Origin: Flavisolibacter amylovorans
GTDB lineage: Bacteria; Bacteroidota; Bacteroidia; Chitinophagales; Chitinophagaceae
DNA length: 64,000 nt
Direction of reading: 5' to 3'
Assembly (NCBI RefSeq): GCF_039541815.1
Contig: NZ_BAABGY010000008.1
Location: forward strand, 372,001-436,000
The notes below the pieces were generated by a model. It was not told where the DNA came from, searched no databases, and was given only the letters and a program-made list of their open reading frames with translations. The translations under genes were made by a program, and so were the position numbers. How positions within the stretch are numbered: the first letter of the stretch is position 1; each line of letters begins with the position of its first letter. Below are positions 17,707 through 23,596 of the stretch, piece after piece.

Positions 17707-18000
17707 TCAGCGTGTTCGCTGCACGAAGGCATGTACGTATTCGGCGATGGCTCCCTGTAATGCGCGGTCGATGTGCGCGCTGTCGGCCCGGTTGCGGTGC
17801 GTGTGCAGCAACGCCTGTGCGTGTTGCTCCAGTTCGAGCCGCAGGGTGTGCGTATAGCCGGCACAGAGCTGCCGGTAGTGAAGCTCTTCGCGTTCGCGGT
17901 TGATTGCGGCCGCGTTCGCGAAGAACTCCTCGACGAGCTCGAAGAACCGGCTGCGCACGGCTTCGTGAAAGGCTACCAGTATGGTTTCAGAGTCGCTCAT
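17707..18000 (-). CDS. Small helical protein of unknown function (97 residues)
   Basis: A 97-residue protein, ATG at 18000 (the preceding GTG at 18003 is also possible). It is almost entirely predicted alpha-helical, with long amphipathic stretches, many His, Glu and Arg, and no membrane segment. I do not recognise it. It starts 28 nt after the end of the RRM gene at 18029-18337 on the same strand, so the two are likely co-transcribed. A helical partner or adapter role is possible but only a guess. Confidence 0.62.
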   Translation of the reverse strand: MSDSETILVAFHEAVRSRFFELVEEFFANAAAINREREELHYRQLCAGYTHTLRLELEQHAQALLHTHRNRADSAHIDRALQGAIAEYVHAFVQRTR

Positions 18001-18028
18001 CACGCTGCTTGTGTGCGCGGGTTACGGA

Positions 18029-18337
18029 TCAATTCTTCCGGAATTTGTAGACGCGCACCGGGCCGGTGCCGACCTTGTAGGAGCCGAGCTGCTCCTTCTT
18101 TTCGGGAGCTTCCTGCACGGAAAGCTGCAGTCCCTTGAATTCGGTGTCGTGCAGCGAGCGGATCGCGTTGAGCGCGGCAGTCTCATCGTCCATCACGATC
18201 TGGCCAAAGCCGCGCGATACGCCGGTGAACGCATCGAGTGCGATCTCGGCGGAGGCGACCGGTCCAAACGGGGTGAACAATTCCTGCAGGGCAGCGTTCG
18301 TTACCTCGGAATCGAGGTTATAAATGGCAATATTCAT
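18029..18337 (-). CDS. RNA-binding protein, single RRM domain
   Basis: A 102-residue protein with one RNA recognition motif. RNP2 is MNIAIYNL at the very start and RNP1 is RGFGQIVM (near residues 40-47). The usual aromatic in RNP1 position 5 is replaced (G-F-G-Q-I), and RNP2 has Y5, so the binding face is only partly canonical. The domain is followed by a short basic tail ending VRVYKFRKN. ATG 18337 is chosen because RRM proteins of this type start at strand beta-1; the frame extending to 18460 adds an implausible Pro/Phe-rich segment. It is more divergent than the other two RRM proteins in the window. Confidence 0.88.
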   Translation of the reverse strand: MNIAIYNLDSEVTNAALQELFTPFGPVASAEIALDAFTGVSRGFGQIVMDDETAALNAIRSLHDTEFKGLQLSVQEAPEKKEQLGSYKVGTGPVRVYKFRKN

Positions 18338-18426
18338 CAGGAGGGGCGGGGTCCGAGGCGTGGAAAAAAGCAGGAGCGGGAAAGGGAAGGAGGCGGAATT
18401 CCAACGCTGGTGCCGGGATGACATAG

Positions 18427-18434
18427 TAAAGATA
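18427..18434 (-). promoter_or_regulatory. Putative -7 box of the RRM gene at 18029-18337
   Basis: Minus-strand TATCTTTA, a one-base variant of TAnnTTTG, about 90 nt upstream of ATG 18337. No good -33 TTG at the expected distance. Confidence 0.45.
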
Positions 18435-18459
18435 GGCCGAACGGCCGCAAGAATGCGCA

Positions 18460-18490
18460 CGCGCCCGGAACATTAACAGTAACGGGCGCG
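18460..18490 (-). terminator. Hairpin downstream of the 114-residue protein gene
   Basis: Eight-base stem CGCGCCCG (18460-18467) and CGGGCGCG (18483-18490) with a 15-nt loop. It lies 10 nt past the stop of the minus-strand gene at 18500-18844. There is no clear U-tract, so it may be a weak terminator or a 3' stabilising structure. Confidence 0.35.
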
Positions 18491-18499
18491 CACGGGTTC

Positions 18500-18844
18500 T
18501 TATTCGCCCTCGTTGGGAACGGTGGTATGGGCAATATGACGGATCGACAATTCGTAGCGGGGGCTCAGGCTGATCACGAACTCGCGCTCCTGGATGAGCG
18601 ACTGCACGGTGGCGTCCTCGAGCAGCACCTGGGCAAGCGCCGAGGCGAGGGGCACGTCCACGATCACGTTCCGGAGCTTGCCGTTGGCAAGGCCGATCTC
18701 GAACTTATAGCCCGACTTGCGGGTGAGGCCGATGCGCTCAAAGTCAGGGGCGTTGAGCGGGAGCACCTGATCGCCGCTGCTGAGGGCACGCTTCATTACG
18801 ATGCGGATAACGGGCAGGTAGCGCTGCCATACTTGCTGATACAT
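18500..18844 (-). CDS. Protein of unknown function (114 residues)
   Basis: A 114-residue soluble protein with no signal peptide or membrane segment. It has a helical N-terminus (YQQVWQRYLPVIRIVMKRAL), a central part with FERIGLTRKSGYKFEI, and a beta-rich C-terminus. I do not recognise a family. It begins 42 nt after the stop of the RpoD-like sigma factor gene; a good TATCTTTG box overlapping the sigma stop codon suggests it also has its own promoter. Its position beside a sigma factor and RNA-binding proteins hints at a regulatory or nucleic-acid role, but the sequence does not show one. Confidence 0.68.
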   Translation of the reverse strand: MYQQVWQRYLPVIRIVMKRALSSGDQVLPLNAPDFERIGLTRKSGYKFEIGLANGKLRNVIVDVPLASALAQVLLEDATVQSLIQEREFVISLSPRYELSIRHIAHTTVPNEGE

Positions 18845-18886
18845 ATTGTTGACCGTGGAGTTTCGTTTAAAAAGTAGATTTCCGCC

Positions 18887-19750
18887 TCAAAGATAACTCC
18901 GAAGCAGGCCCGCATTGCTGCGACCTCGCAAGGATCGCAAGGCTTTGTCTTTTATTTGACGTACCCGCTCTGCCGTCATGCCGAGCGAATTGGCGATTTC
19001 CTGCAGGCTGCTGGGCGCCGTCTGGCCGATCCCGAAGAAGGCGATCACCACGGTACGGTCGCGCTCGCTGAGCCCGGAAAGGCTGCGCCCGAGCTCGGTT
19101 TGCAGCGATTGGGTATGCGCCACGGCCCGGTCGGAGGCTCCGCTGTCGTCGATCGCCAGCTCGTCGTAAAGGCTGCTGTCTTCGCGGCCGGGGAGCGGTG
19201 CGTCGAGGCTTTCGTGGCGGTCGGCGATGCTGTTGGCAAGGCGCACGTCAGAAACCTTCAGCTGCAGCGACTCCGCCACTTCCTCAAGCGTAGGCGTGCG
19301 CTCGTGTACCTGCTCCAGGGCGCAGGCAGCCTGGTGCACGCGCAGGCCAAGCCCGATGCGGTTGGCCGGCAGGCGTACCAGGCGCGCCCCATCGGAAAGC
19401 GCCTGCGTCATGCTCTGGCGGATCCACCATACGGCGTAGGAGATGAACTTGAAGCCCTTCGTTTCATCGAAACGGCCGGCGGCGCGGATGAGGCCCACAT
19501 TTCCTTCGTTGATGAGGTCGGAGAGCGAGAGCCCGCGGAACTGGTATTGCTTGGCCACCGACACCACGAAGCGGAGGTTGGCGTGCACGAGCTGCTCCAG
19601 CGCGTCGGGATCGCCTTCGCGGATGAGGCGGGCAAGCCGGGCCTCGTCTTCCATGGTGATCATCGGGAGGCGCGAGATCTCGAGCAGGTAGCGGTCGAGG
19701 CGGTCGGCCTTCCGGGGCGTAAGCAGGGATTGGATGACGAAGGGGCGCAT
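18887..19750 (-). CDS. RNA polymerase sigma-70 factor, RpoD-like (group 2)
   Basis: A 287-residue sigma factor of the short Bacteroidota RpoD type. It has region 1.2 (DRLDRYLLEISRLPMITMEDE), the strongly conserved region 2 (ANLRFVVSVAKQYQFRGLSL, INEGNVGLIRAAGRFDE, FKFISYAVWWIRQSM), region 3 with RLVRLPANRIG, and region 4 with a helix-turn-helix (LQEIANSLGMTAERVRQIK). Region 1.1 is absent, as in all RpoD of this phylum. ATG 19750 gives the family's normal length; the extended frame to 20092 would read through a different gene. Compared with the housekeeping RpoD as I remember it, regions 3 and 4 are divergent (for example VVIAFFGIGQTAPSS), so I take it as a paralogue with its own promoter set rather than the primary sigma factor. 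Confidence 0.9.
   Translation of the reverse strand: MRPFVIQSLLTPRKADRLDRYLLEISRLPMITMEDEARLARLIREGDPDALEQLVHANLRFVVSVAKQYQFRGLSLSDLINEGNVGLIRAAGRFDETKGFKFISYAVWWIRQSMTQALSDGARLVRLPANRIGLGLRVHQAACALEQVHERTPTLEEVAESLQLKVSDVRLANSIADRHESLDAPLPGREDSSLYDELAIDDSGASDRAVAHTQSLQTELGRSLSGLSERDRTVVIAFFGIGQTAPSSLQEIANSLGMTAERVRQIKDKALRSLRGRSNAGLLRSYL
18888..18895 (-). promoter_or_regulatory. -7 box of the 114-residue protein gene
   Basis: Minus-strand TATCTTTG matches TAnnTTTG perfectly and overlaps the last codons and stop of the sigma factor gene (TAT CTT TGA). ATG 18844 is 43 nt downstream. Confidence 0.55.
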
Positions 19751-19790
19751 CGGCAGTTGTTGGGGAGTAAAGCAGGAACCGGGCACGGGC

Positions 19791-20198
19791 TCAGGCAAAC
19801 ACGCGTACGTGCAGCGGGAGCTCGGCTCCGTGGAGGGCGTGGTACAGGTTCTGCACTTCGTGCAGGTGGCGCACGGTGCGGCGGAGCGCGGGCTGCGTGC
19901 AACCGGGCTCCGGGCGGGCGCTGTCGAGCTCCAGCAGGTAGTTGCCGGTGAGCGGCACCGCGTGGAGGCGTACCCGCGGGCTGGCAGCGAAGCCCACGGC
20001 GCGCAGCACGGCTTCGGAGAGGGGGGCGGCTTCGACGCGCGGGGAGGCACAGCTTTCGTAGGGGTGCTCCTCGCAGCCGCTAAAGCCGACATAGGGAGCG
20101 CCCTCGAAGCCTTCGTCGGCGTTGATGAGGCAAATGCTGCGCAGGGCGCGGTCCACCCAGATGAAATTCCCGATCCGGTAGTCGTTGATCTGTATCAT
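19791..20198 (-). CDS. Conserved hypothetical protein (RIGN family, phage-associated type)
   Basis: A 135-residue protein beginning MIQINDYRIGNFIWVD and ending with LHEVQNLYHALHGAELPLHV. This pairing of an N-terminal NDxRIGN motif and a C-terminal LQNLYxALxGxEL motif is a pattern I associate with small proteins found widely in Bacteroidota genomes and their prophages; that is from memory and no function is known to me. The middle part is rich in cysteine and proline. It lies 40 nt upstream of the sigma factor on the same strand and may be co-transcribed with it. The frame overlapping it (the N-terminal extension of the sigma gene) is rejected. Confidence 0.7.
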   Translation of the reverse strand: MIQINDYRIGNFIWVDRALRSICLINADEGFEGAPYVGFSGCEEHPYESCASPRVEAAPLSEAVLRAVGFAASPRVRLHAVPLTGNYLLELDSARPEPGCTQPALRRTVRHLHEVQNLYHALHGAELPLHVRVFA

Positions 20199-20283
20199 AA
20201 AACAGTATTAGAGCCGTAAGCGGAAATCGTAAAGCAGTAGGGGAGCGTAGGAAGAATTGCGATTTGAGACCGGCGGTAAACAA

Positions 20284-20291
20284 TGAAGGTA
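20284..20291 (-). promoter_or_regulatory. Putative -7 box upstream of the RIGN protein gene
   Basis: Minus-strand TACCTTCA, one of several TAYCTTYA boxes in this window, 86 nt upstream of ATG 20198. No clear -33 box. Confidence 0.35.
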
Positions 20292-20370
20292 GTTCTATTC
20301 CAACGGAAGCCCTTTTTTATTTAATGCTGCAGGCAAGGGCGGGCGCCGATTCTGCAACATTGACAAATCG

Positions 20371-20404
20371 TTGGCGTTATTGTGCGGGATAAGGCCTACC
20401 TTTA
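20371..20404 (+). promoter_or_regulatory. Promoter of the RRM gene at 20542
   Basis: TTG at 20371-20373, a 23-nt spacer and TACCTTTA at 20397-20404. This matches the TTG/TAnnTTTG pattern known for Flavobacterium-type promoters except for the final base. Start would be near 20411, giving a leader of about 130 nt. Confidence 0.5.
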
Positions 20405-20440
20405 CACCGTCAATCGTTTGAGCCTCGCATTCAGTATCGG

Positions 20441-20510
20441 CTAATTATCCTGCCTTCGCATGTAACACTGCCTCCGCATCTTAGTTACTCTCTTACTCCT
20501 TGCCTTCCTC
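20441..20510 (+). promoter_or_regulatory. Conserved 5' leader element, copy A
   Basis: This 70-nt segment of the leader aligns without gaps to 22006-21937 on the opposite strand, with 58 of 70 bases identical by my count. The best-kept blocks are CTAATTATCCTGCCTT, GCATCTTAGTTACTCTC and CTCCTTGCCT. It is not coding on either strand in any frame I can support. It sits between promoter and start codon of an RRM gene. Confidence 0.7.
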
Positions 20511-20541
20511 AGATCTTTATTTATTTTTTCAATCAACACGT

Positions 20542-20853
20542 ATGAACATCTACGTATCGAACTTATCCTTCAATATCCAGGATGAGGACTTAAGAGAGTT
20601 TTTTACCCCCTACGGCAACGTCACTTCCTCGAAAGTGATCATGGACAAATTCACCGGCAAATCCAAGGGCTTCGGCTTCGTGGAGATGAGCGATGATGAG
20701 GCCGCCCGCAAGGCCATCGCCGAGCTCGACAACGGCAGTGTGGAAGGCCGCACCATCCGCGTGATGGAAGCCCGCCCCAAAGAAGATCGCCCCGCCCGTA
20801 GCGGCAGCAGCCCCTTCCGCGACAACAACGGATCCGGCAACCGCCGCTGGTAA
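20542..20853 (+). CDS. RNA-binding protein, single RRM domain (Rbp type)
   Basis: A 103-residue protein with a canonical RRM: RNP2 MNIYVSNL at residues 1-8 and RNP1 KGFGFVEM near 40-47, with all key aromatics present. A flexible, charged and Ser/Gly/Arg-rich tail (about 80-103) follows, as in the cold-inducible glycine-rich Rbp proteins of cyanobacteria and Bacteroidota. It would bind single-stranded RNA in the cytoplasm; targets are unknown. ATG 20542 is set by RNP2; the frame opening at 20500 is leader. A strong terminator follows, so it is probably monocistronic. Its ~130-nt leader shares a conserved element with the RRM gene at 21668-21907, which raises the possibility of control by the proteins themselves. 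Confidence 0.95.
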   Translation: MNIYVSNLSFNIQDEDLREFFTPYGNVTSSKVIMDKFTGKSKGFGFVEMSDDEAARKAIAELDNGSVEGRTIRVMEARPKEDRPARSGSSPFRDNNGSGNRRW

Positions 20854-20860
20854 ACGATAC

Positions 20861-20890
20861 ACAGGGGCCTTTCGGGGCCCCTGTATTTTT
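20861..20890 (+). terminator. Rho-independent terminator
   Basis: Nine-base stem ACAGGGGCC (20861-20869) and GGCCCCTGT (20876-20884), followed by ATTTTT. It directly follows the RRM gene. Confidence 0.9.
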
Positions 20891-20968
20891 ACGGCCGTCG
20901 AACCGGCTCCACCCTGCAACCATCGGAGCCACCGGAGTTGCGGGATTTTTTATTCATAAAACAAGTGA

Positions 20969-21418
20969 ATGGCAAAATCAAAAGAAACGTTCAGCAAGCG
21001 CGAAATGGAAAACCGCAAGCGCAAACAACGCCAGGAAAAGAATGAGCGGAAGCTGGCCCGCAAAGATCAGGCGCCGAAGTCGTTTGACGACATGATCGCT
21101 TACCTCGACGAGAACGGCAACCTCACGACGCAGCCTGTCGACATCAAGAAGAAGAAAGTGTATTCCCTCGAAGAGGTACCCGATGCGGTGCCCAAGGCCG
21201 AGCACTTTATCCTCGACGATTCGATGCACACCGGCAATGTCCAGTATTTCAGCAAGTCGAAAGGCTTCGGCTTTATCAACGACAGCGTCACCGGCGAGCG
21301 CATCTTCGTGCACAAGGACCAATGCAACTTCCCCATCATGGAAGGCGACAAGGTCACCTACATCCTCCGCAGCGGCGACCGCGGCCTGCTGGCCACCCTC
21401 GTGCGCAAGGCAGTGTAG
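20969..21418 (+). CDS. Cold-shock domain protein with basic N-terminal extension
   Basis: A 149-residue protein. The first ~35 residues are a highly basic helix (KRKQRQEKNERKLARK), followed by a linker with FDDMIAYLDENGN, and the cold-shock domain occupies about 83-149: NVQYFSKSKGFGFIND (RNP1 KGFGFI) and ERIFVHKDQ (RNP2 IFVH). The domain binds single-stranded RNA or DNA. The extended architecture is larger than the 65-70 residue E. coli CspA and is shared with the paralogue at 50816-51262 in this window. It lies downstream of an RRM gene but after a terminator. ATG at 20969 has no competitor nearby. Confidence 0.94.
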   Translation: MAKSKETFSKREMENRKRKQRQEKNERKLARKDQAPKSFDDMIAYLDENGNLTTQPVDIKKKKVYSLEEVPDAVPKAEHFILDDSMHTGNVQYFSKSKGFGFINDSVTGERIFVHKDQCNFPIMEGDKVTYILRSGDRGLLATLVRKAV

Positions 21419-21577
21419 CGTCTTTCTCCGGATCGGAAGCGCCCTCCGGCTGCGCCAGGCGTACAGCGCCCGGCCTGAGCAGGTGGTGCTTACCTCCTGC
21501 ATCAGTAGTCATAAGCTTCGGCAGCGAGATCCGCTCGGGAACGACAACCATCTTCAAAAACAATCAGTCCGTATGCA

Positions 21578-21598
21578 CCCGGGGCACAACGCCCCGGG
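21578..21598. other. Strong GC hairpin between convergent genes
   Basis: CCCGGGGC (21578-21585) and GCCCCGGG (21591-21598) with a five-base loop. No U-tract on either strand. It lies between the cold-shock gene and the minus-strand RRM gene and could limit read-through or protect a 3' end. Confidence 0.4.
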
Positions 21599-21641
21599 CT
21601 CTCGGCGTTGGGCCTGTCCGAAAAAAGCACGTTACTTTTCT

Positions 21642-21655
21642 CCGTAGATATACGG
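21642..21655. repeat. 14-bp palindrome CCGTAGATATACGG
   Basis: Member of the palindrome family; 12 nt beyond the stop of the minus-strand RRM gene, between convergent genes. Confidence 0.7.
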
Positions 21656-21667
21656 TACCGGCTGCCG

Positions 21668-21907
21668 TTATACCGGCGCCACGCTTACCGTGAGGCTGCG
21701 GCTCGCAAAGGAGTAGCCGTTGAGCCGGGCTACGGCGGCAAGTGCCTGCTCCGGCACCGGCATCTCGATGAAGGCGCGGCCCTGCGAGCGGTTGTTCCAT
21801 TTGTCGCGCTGGATCTCCACCGAGTGGATCTCTCCATAAGGCGTGAACAAACGTTGCAGGTCGGATTCAATAAGGCTCGGGTCGAGATTGCCGATCAGGA
21901 GGCGCAT
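21668..21907 (-). CDS. RNA-binding protein, single RRM domain (minimal)
   Basis: A 79-residue protein that is almost nothing but one RRM: RNP2 MRLLIGNL at residues 1-8 and RNP1 QGRAFIEM near 41-48. The RNP1 aromatic at position 3 is an alanine here (R-A-F-I), so one stacking contact is lost while F remains. It lacks the flexible C-terminal tail of the RRM protein at 20542. Despite the protein difference, the two genes share a 70-nt leader element in their 5' UTRs. The promoter-proximal TATCTTCA lies about 133 nt upstream of the ATG. Confidence 0.92.
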   Translation of the reverse strand: MRLLIGNLDPSLIESDLQRLFTPYGEIHSVEIQRDKWNNRSQGRAFIEMPVPEQALAAVARLNGYSFASRSLTVSVAPV

Positions 21908-21936
21908 GTGCGGATGTTTTCGTTACAAAGGAGCGG

Positions 21937-22006
21937 GAGGGAGGCAAGGAGCAGGAGAGTAACTAAGATGCAGCCGCAGGATAAAGTGCAAAGGCAGGAT
22001 AATTAG
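21937..22006 (-). promoter_or_regulatory. Conserved 5' leader element, copy B
   Basis: Minus-strand counterpart of the element at 20441-20510, 58 of 70 bases identical with no gaps by my count, located 30 nt upstream of the RRM start codon. The most variable part is the middle (about positions 21-35 of the element). Confidence 0.7.
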
Positions 22007-22039
22007 CAGGACCGATCGCTCGTCTCGGGGAAACTTTAG

Positions 22040-22047
22040 TGAAGATA
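22040..22047 (-). promoter_or_regulatory. Putative -7 box of the RRM gene at 21668-21907
   Basis: Minus-strand TATCTTCA, preceded by AGCC as copy A is preceded by GGCC. The distance from this box to the leader element (41 nt) is close to that in copy A (44 nt). Confidence 0.45.
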
Positions 22048-22101
22048 GGCTACCCGAGCCGTATTGCAGCTCATCGTTGGCAGGGGAAAGCCGTTTTTGT
22101 T

Positions 22102-22115
22102 CCGTAGAAGCACGG
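22102..22115. repeat. 14-bp palindrome CCGTAGAAGCACGG (one mismatch)
   Basis: Member of the palindrome family in the divergent region between the minus-strand RRM gene and the outer-membrane protein gene at 22185. Confidence 0.6.
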
Positions 22116-22184
22116 TCGGCGTCCTTTTTTTCCACCGCGAAGCTTGTGCTACGGGCCTTAATTTAGCGCGACAAACATAACTGT

Positions 22185-22826
22185 ATGAAGATCCTGCTCC
22201 TCCTGCTTTGCGTGGGCTTCGTTCTTTCCGCACCGGCACAGCTCACCCTGAAGCCGAAGGCGGGCGTCACGCTAAGCCGCTTCCAGCGCGCGGAGCAGGG
22301 CTACCCGTATTCTTATCCCGATCGGAACGTTGGCGGCTTTGCGGCCGGTGCTGCCCTGTCCTGTTCGCGGGGCCACCTGTCGCTGCAGGCGGAGCTGCTC
22401 TACAACGCCAAAGGAAACCTCGTGGCGTATCCCGCGGACGGGTACTCCATAGGCATCCCGCCGCCGAACGCGCACCGCTTTCATTACCTCGAGTTGCCGC
22501 TGCTGGCGTACTACCGCCTCTTCAGCGGCCTGCACGCGGGCGCCGGTGGCTATTACAGCTACCTGCTTCGTGGCGACGCGTTCCGCAAGGGTAAGCGGAT
22601 CGACGACCCAGCCGTAAGCTACTCACGCTCCGACTTCGGCCTGCTGGCGGAGCTGGCCTTCCGCAGCCGCCGCTTCGAGGTCGGTGCGCGCTACAGCTGG
22701 GGCCTGAAGACGGTGCAGCAGATCACCACCGTGCCCAACGACCCCGAGTTTGCGCAGCAGGCTCCGGTCGATATGGGCCGCAACCGCAGCCTGCAGCTTT
22801 ATGTGGCTTACCCCATCCGCTTCTGA
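22185..22826 (+). CDS. Outer-membrane beta-barrel protein (PorT-like domain)
   Basis: A 213-residue exported protein with a signal peptide (KILLLLLCVGFVLSAPAQ) and a series of amphipathic strands ending in an aromatic residue (YVAYPIRF), the hallmark of an eight-stranded outer-membrane barrel. Strand sequences such as LKPKAGVTLSRF, HYLELPLLAYYRLF and GAGGYYSYLLRG are typical of the OMP_b-brl_2/PorT group. Such barrels have structural, adhesion or channel roles; nothing identifies a substrate. It is transcribed alone, divergent from the RRM gene and followed by a dispersed repeat. Confidence 0.85.
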   Translation: MKILLLLLCVGFVLSAPAQLTLKPKAGVTLSRFQRAEQGYPYSYPDRNVGGFAAGAALSCSRGHLSLQAELLYNAKGNLVAYPADGYSIGIPPPNAHRFHYLELPLLAYYRLFSGLHAGAGGYYSYLLRGDAFRKGKRIDDPAVSYSRSDFGLLAELAFRSRRFEVGARYSWGLKTVQQITTVPNDPEFAQQAPVDMGRNRSLQLYVAYPIRF

Positions 22827-22917
22827 CCGCCCACGCTGACCACGGGCTGTCGTTTAACCCATGCCGTACGATGCGCTCCGGACGGCTTCGACTGTCTGAC
22901 TTAGTCGAACCCTGCTC

Positions 22918-23110
22918 ATCGGACCGCGCAAGCGCGGGGAGCGGGGCTGACCCCCCTTGTCGCAACGGCACGACGGCGCTCCCGAAGCCTCGGGAGGCAC
23001 AACGAAAAGAGGAGACTCGTTGCCTTTCTTCGTCGCGCCGTTGCGCCGTTGCGCCGTAGTGCATCGAGGCCGCTTGCGGCCGGCCATTTCAGCGCTTCCG
23101 CGAAGCACAT
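22918..23110 (-). repeat. Dispersed GC-rich repeat, copy R1 (inverted relative to R2 and R3)
   Basis: Contains the hairpin GGCCGCTTGCGGCC (near 23072), runs of GCAACGGCG/CGCGACGG-like units and the dyad CTCCCGAAGCCTCGGGAG. Read on the minus strand it follows the same order as the copies at 49315 and 60777. Located between convergent genes. No ORF in it is supported. Confidence 0.6.
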
Positions 23111-23133
23111 TAACCGGAAAGGCTTTTACGGAA

Positions 23134-23158
23134 CTAAAAAAGCCTCCGGGGGAGGCTT
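23134..23158 (-). terminator. Rho-independent terminator
   Basis: Stem AGCCTCC (23141-23147) and GGAGGCT (23151-23157), followed on the minus strand by six or seven Ts. It serves the 79-residue protein gene. Confidence 0.85.
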
Positions 23159-23185
23159 TGGTGTTTGCGGCAAAGAGGTTGGGGA

Positions 23186-23425
23186 CTAGTTCAGGTAGCT
23201 GTTCGCACGAAAGCTGTGTCCGCCGATCAGCACGGTTTCACCGGTGCGGTCGAGCAGGAACTCGGGGCGGGCGCCGGGGCGCTGCAGGAGCGGCTCGTGC
23301 TCTTCGCAAAGCACCCGCATGGTGCCCTGCAGGTAGTGCACCCGCTCCTCGGGCGTATGCAGCCCGTTGTAGTTGAGGGGCACTACGGCCACCAGCAATC
23401 CGGAAACATACATTTTGAGGTACAT
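23186..23425 (-). CDS. Small protein of unknown function (79 residues)
   Basis: A 79-residue protein starting with a moderately hydrophobic segment (MYLKMYVSGLLVAVVPLNY) that is more like a buried strand-helix than a cleavable signal. It continues with a charged helix (TPEERVHYLQGTMRVLCEEH) and a C-terminal part FLLDRTGETVLIGGHSF. A clear terminator follows its stop, supporting it as a real transcription unit. I do not recognise the family. It may belong to the set of very short cytoplasmic proteins, common in this window, that carry no catalytic motif. Confidence 0.65.
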   Translation of the reverse strand: MYLKMYVSGLLVAVVPLNYNGLHTPEERVHYLQGTMRVLCEEHEPLLQRPGARPEFLLDRTGETVLIGGHSFRANSYLN

Positions 23426-23596
23426 GGCGTTCAGGTTTTAGGTCCGCCGCCGGAAGACCCGGGCGGCGCTCACTGTATAAGACGCCTGGCGGGCCTTGTT
23501 GTTTGATAAGGGAATGCTAAAAAGAGGGCCCCGAACCCCACGCGGGGCTGTATCGGTGAACGTATCGCGCCGGTATTATTCAGTACCTTTTACGGG

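Noticed and set aside
17106..18337. The receiver gene as the output partner of the RRM operon
   Set aside because: Terminators and promoters separate the receiver gene from its neighbours, and it has no output domain; there is no sequence evidence for a functional link.
19751..20092. N-terminal extension of the sigma factor frame to 20092
   Set aside because: It would overlap the RIGN-family gene on the same strand in another frame, is Pro/Ser/Arg-rich, and gives a protein longer than any short RpoD-type sigma factor; ATG 19750 fits the family.
23528..23560. Hairpin GCCCCG...CGGGGC upstream of the amidohydrolase, T-rich on the minus strand
   Set aside because: It looks like a minus-strand terminator but there is no minus-strand gene for it to end; too weak to call as a feature.
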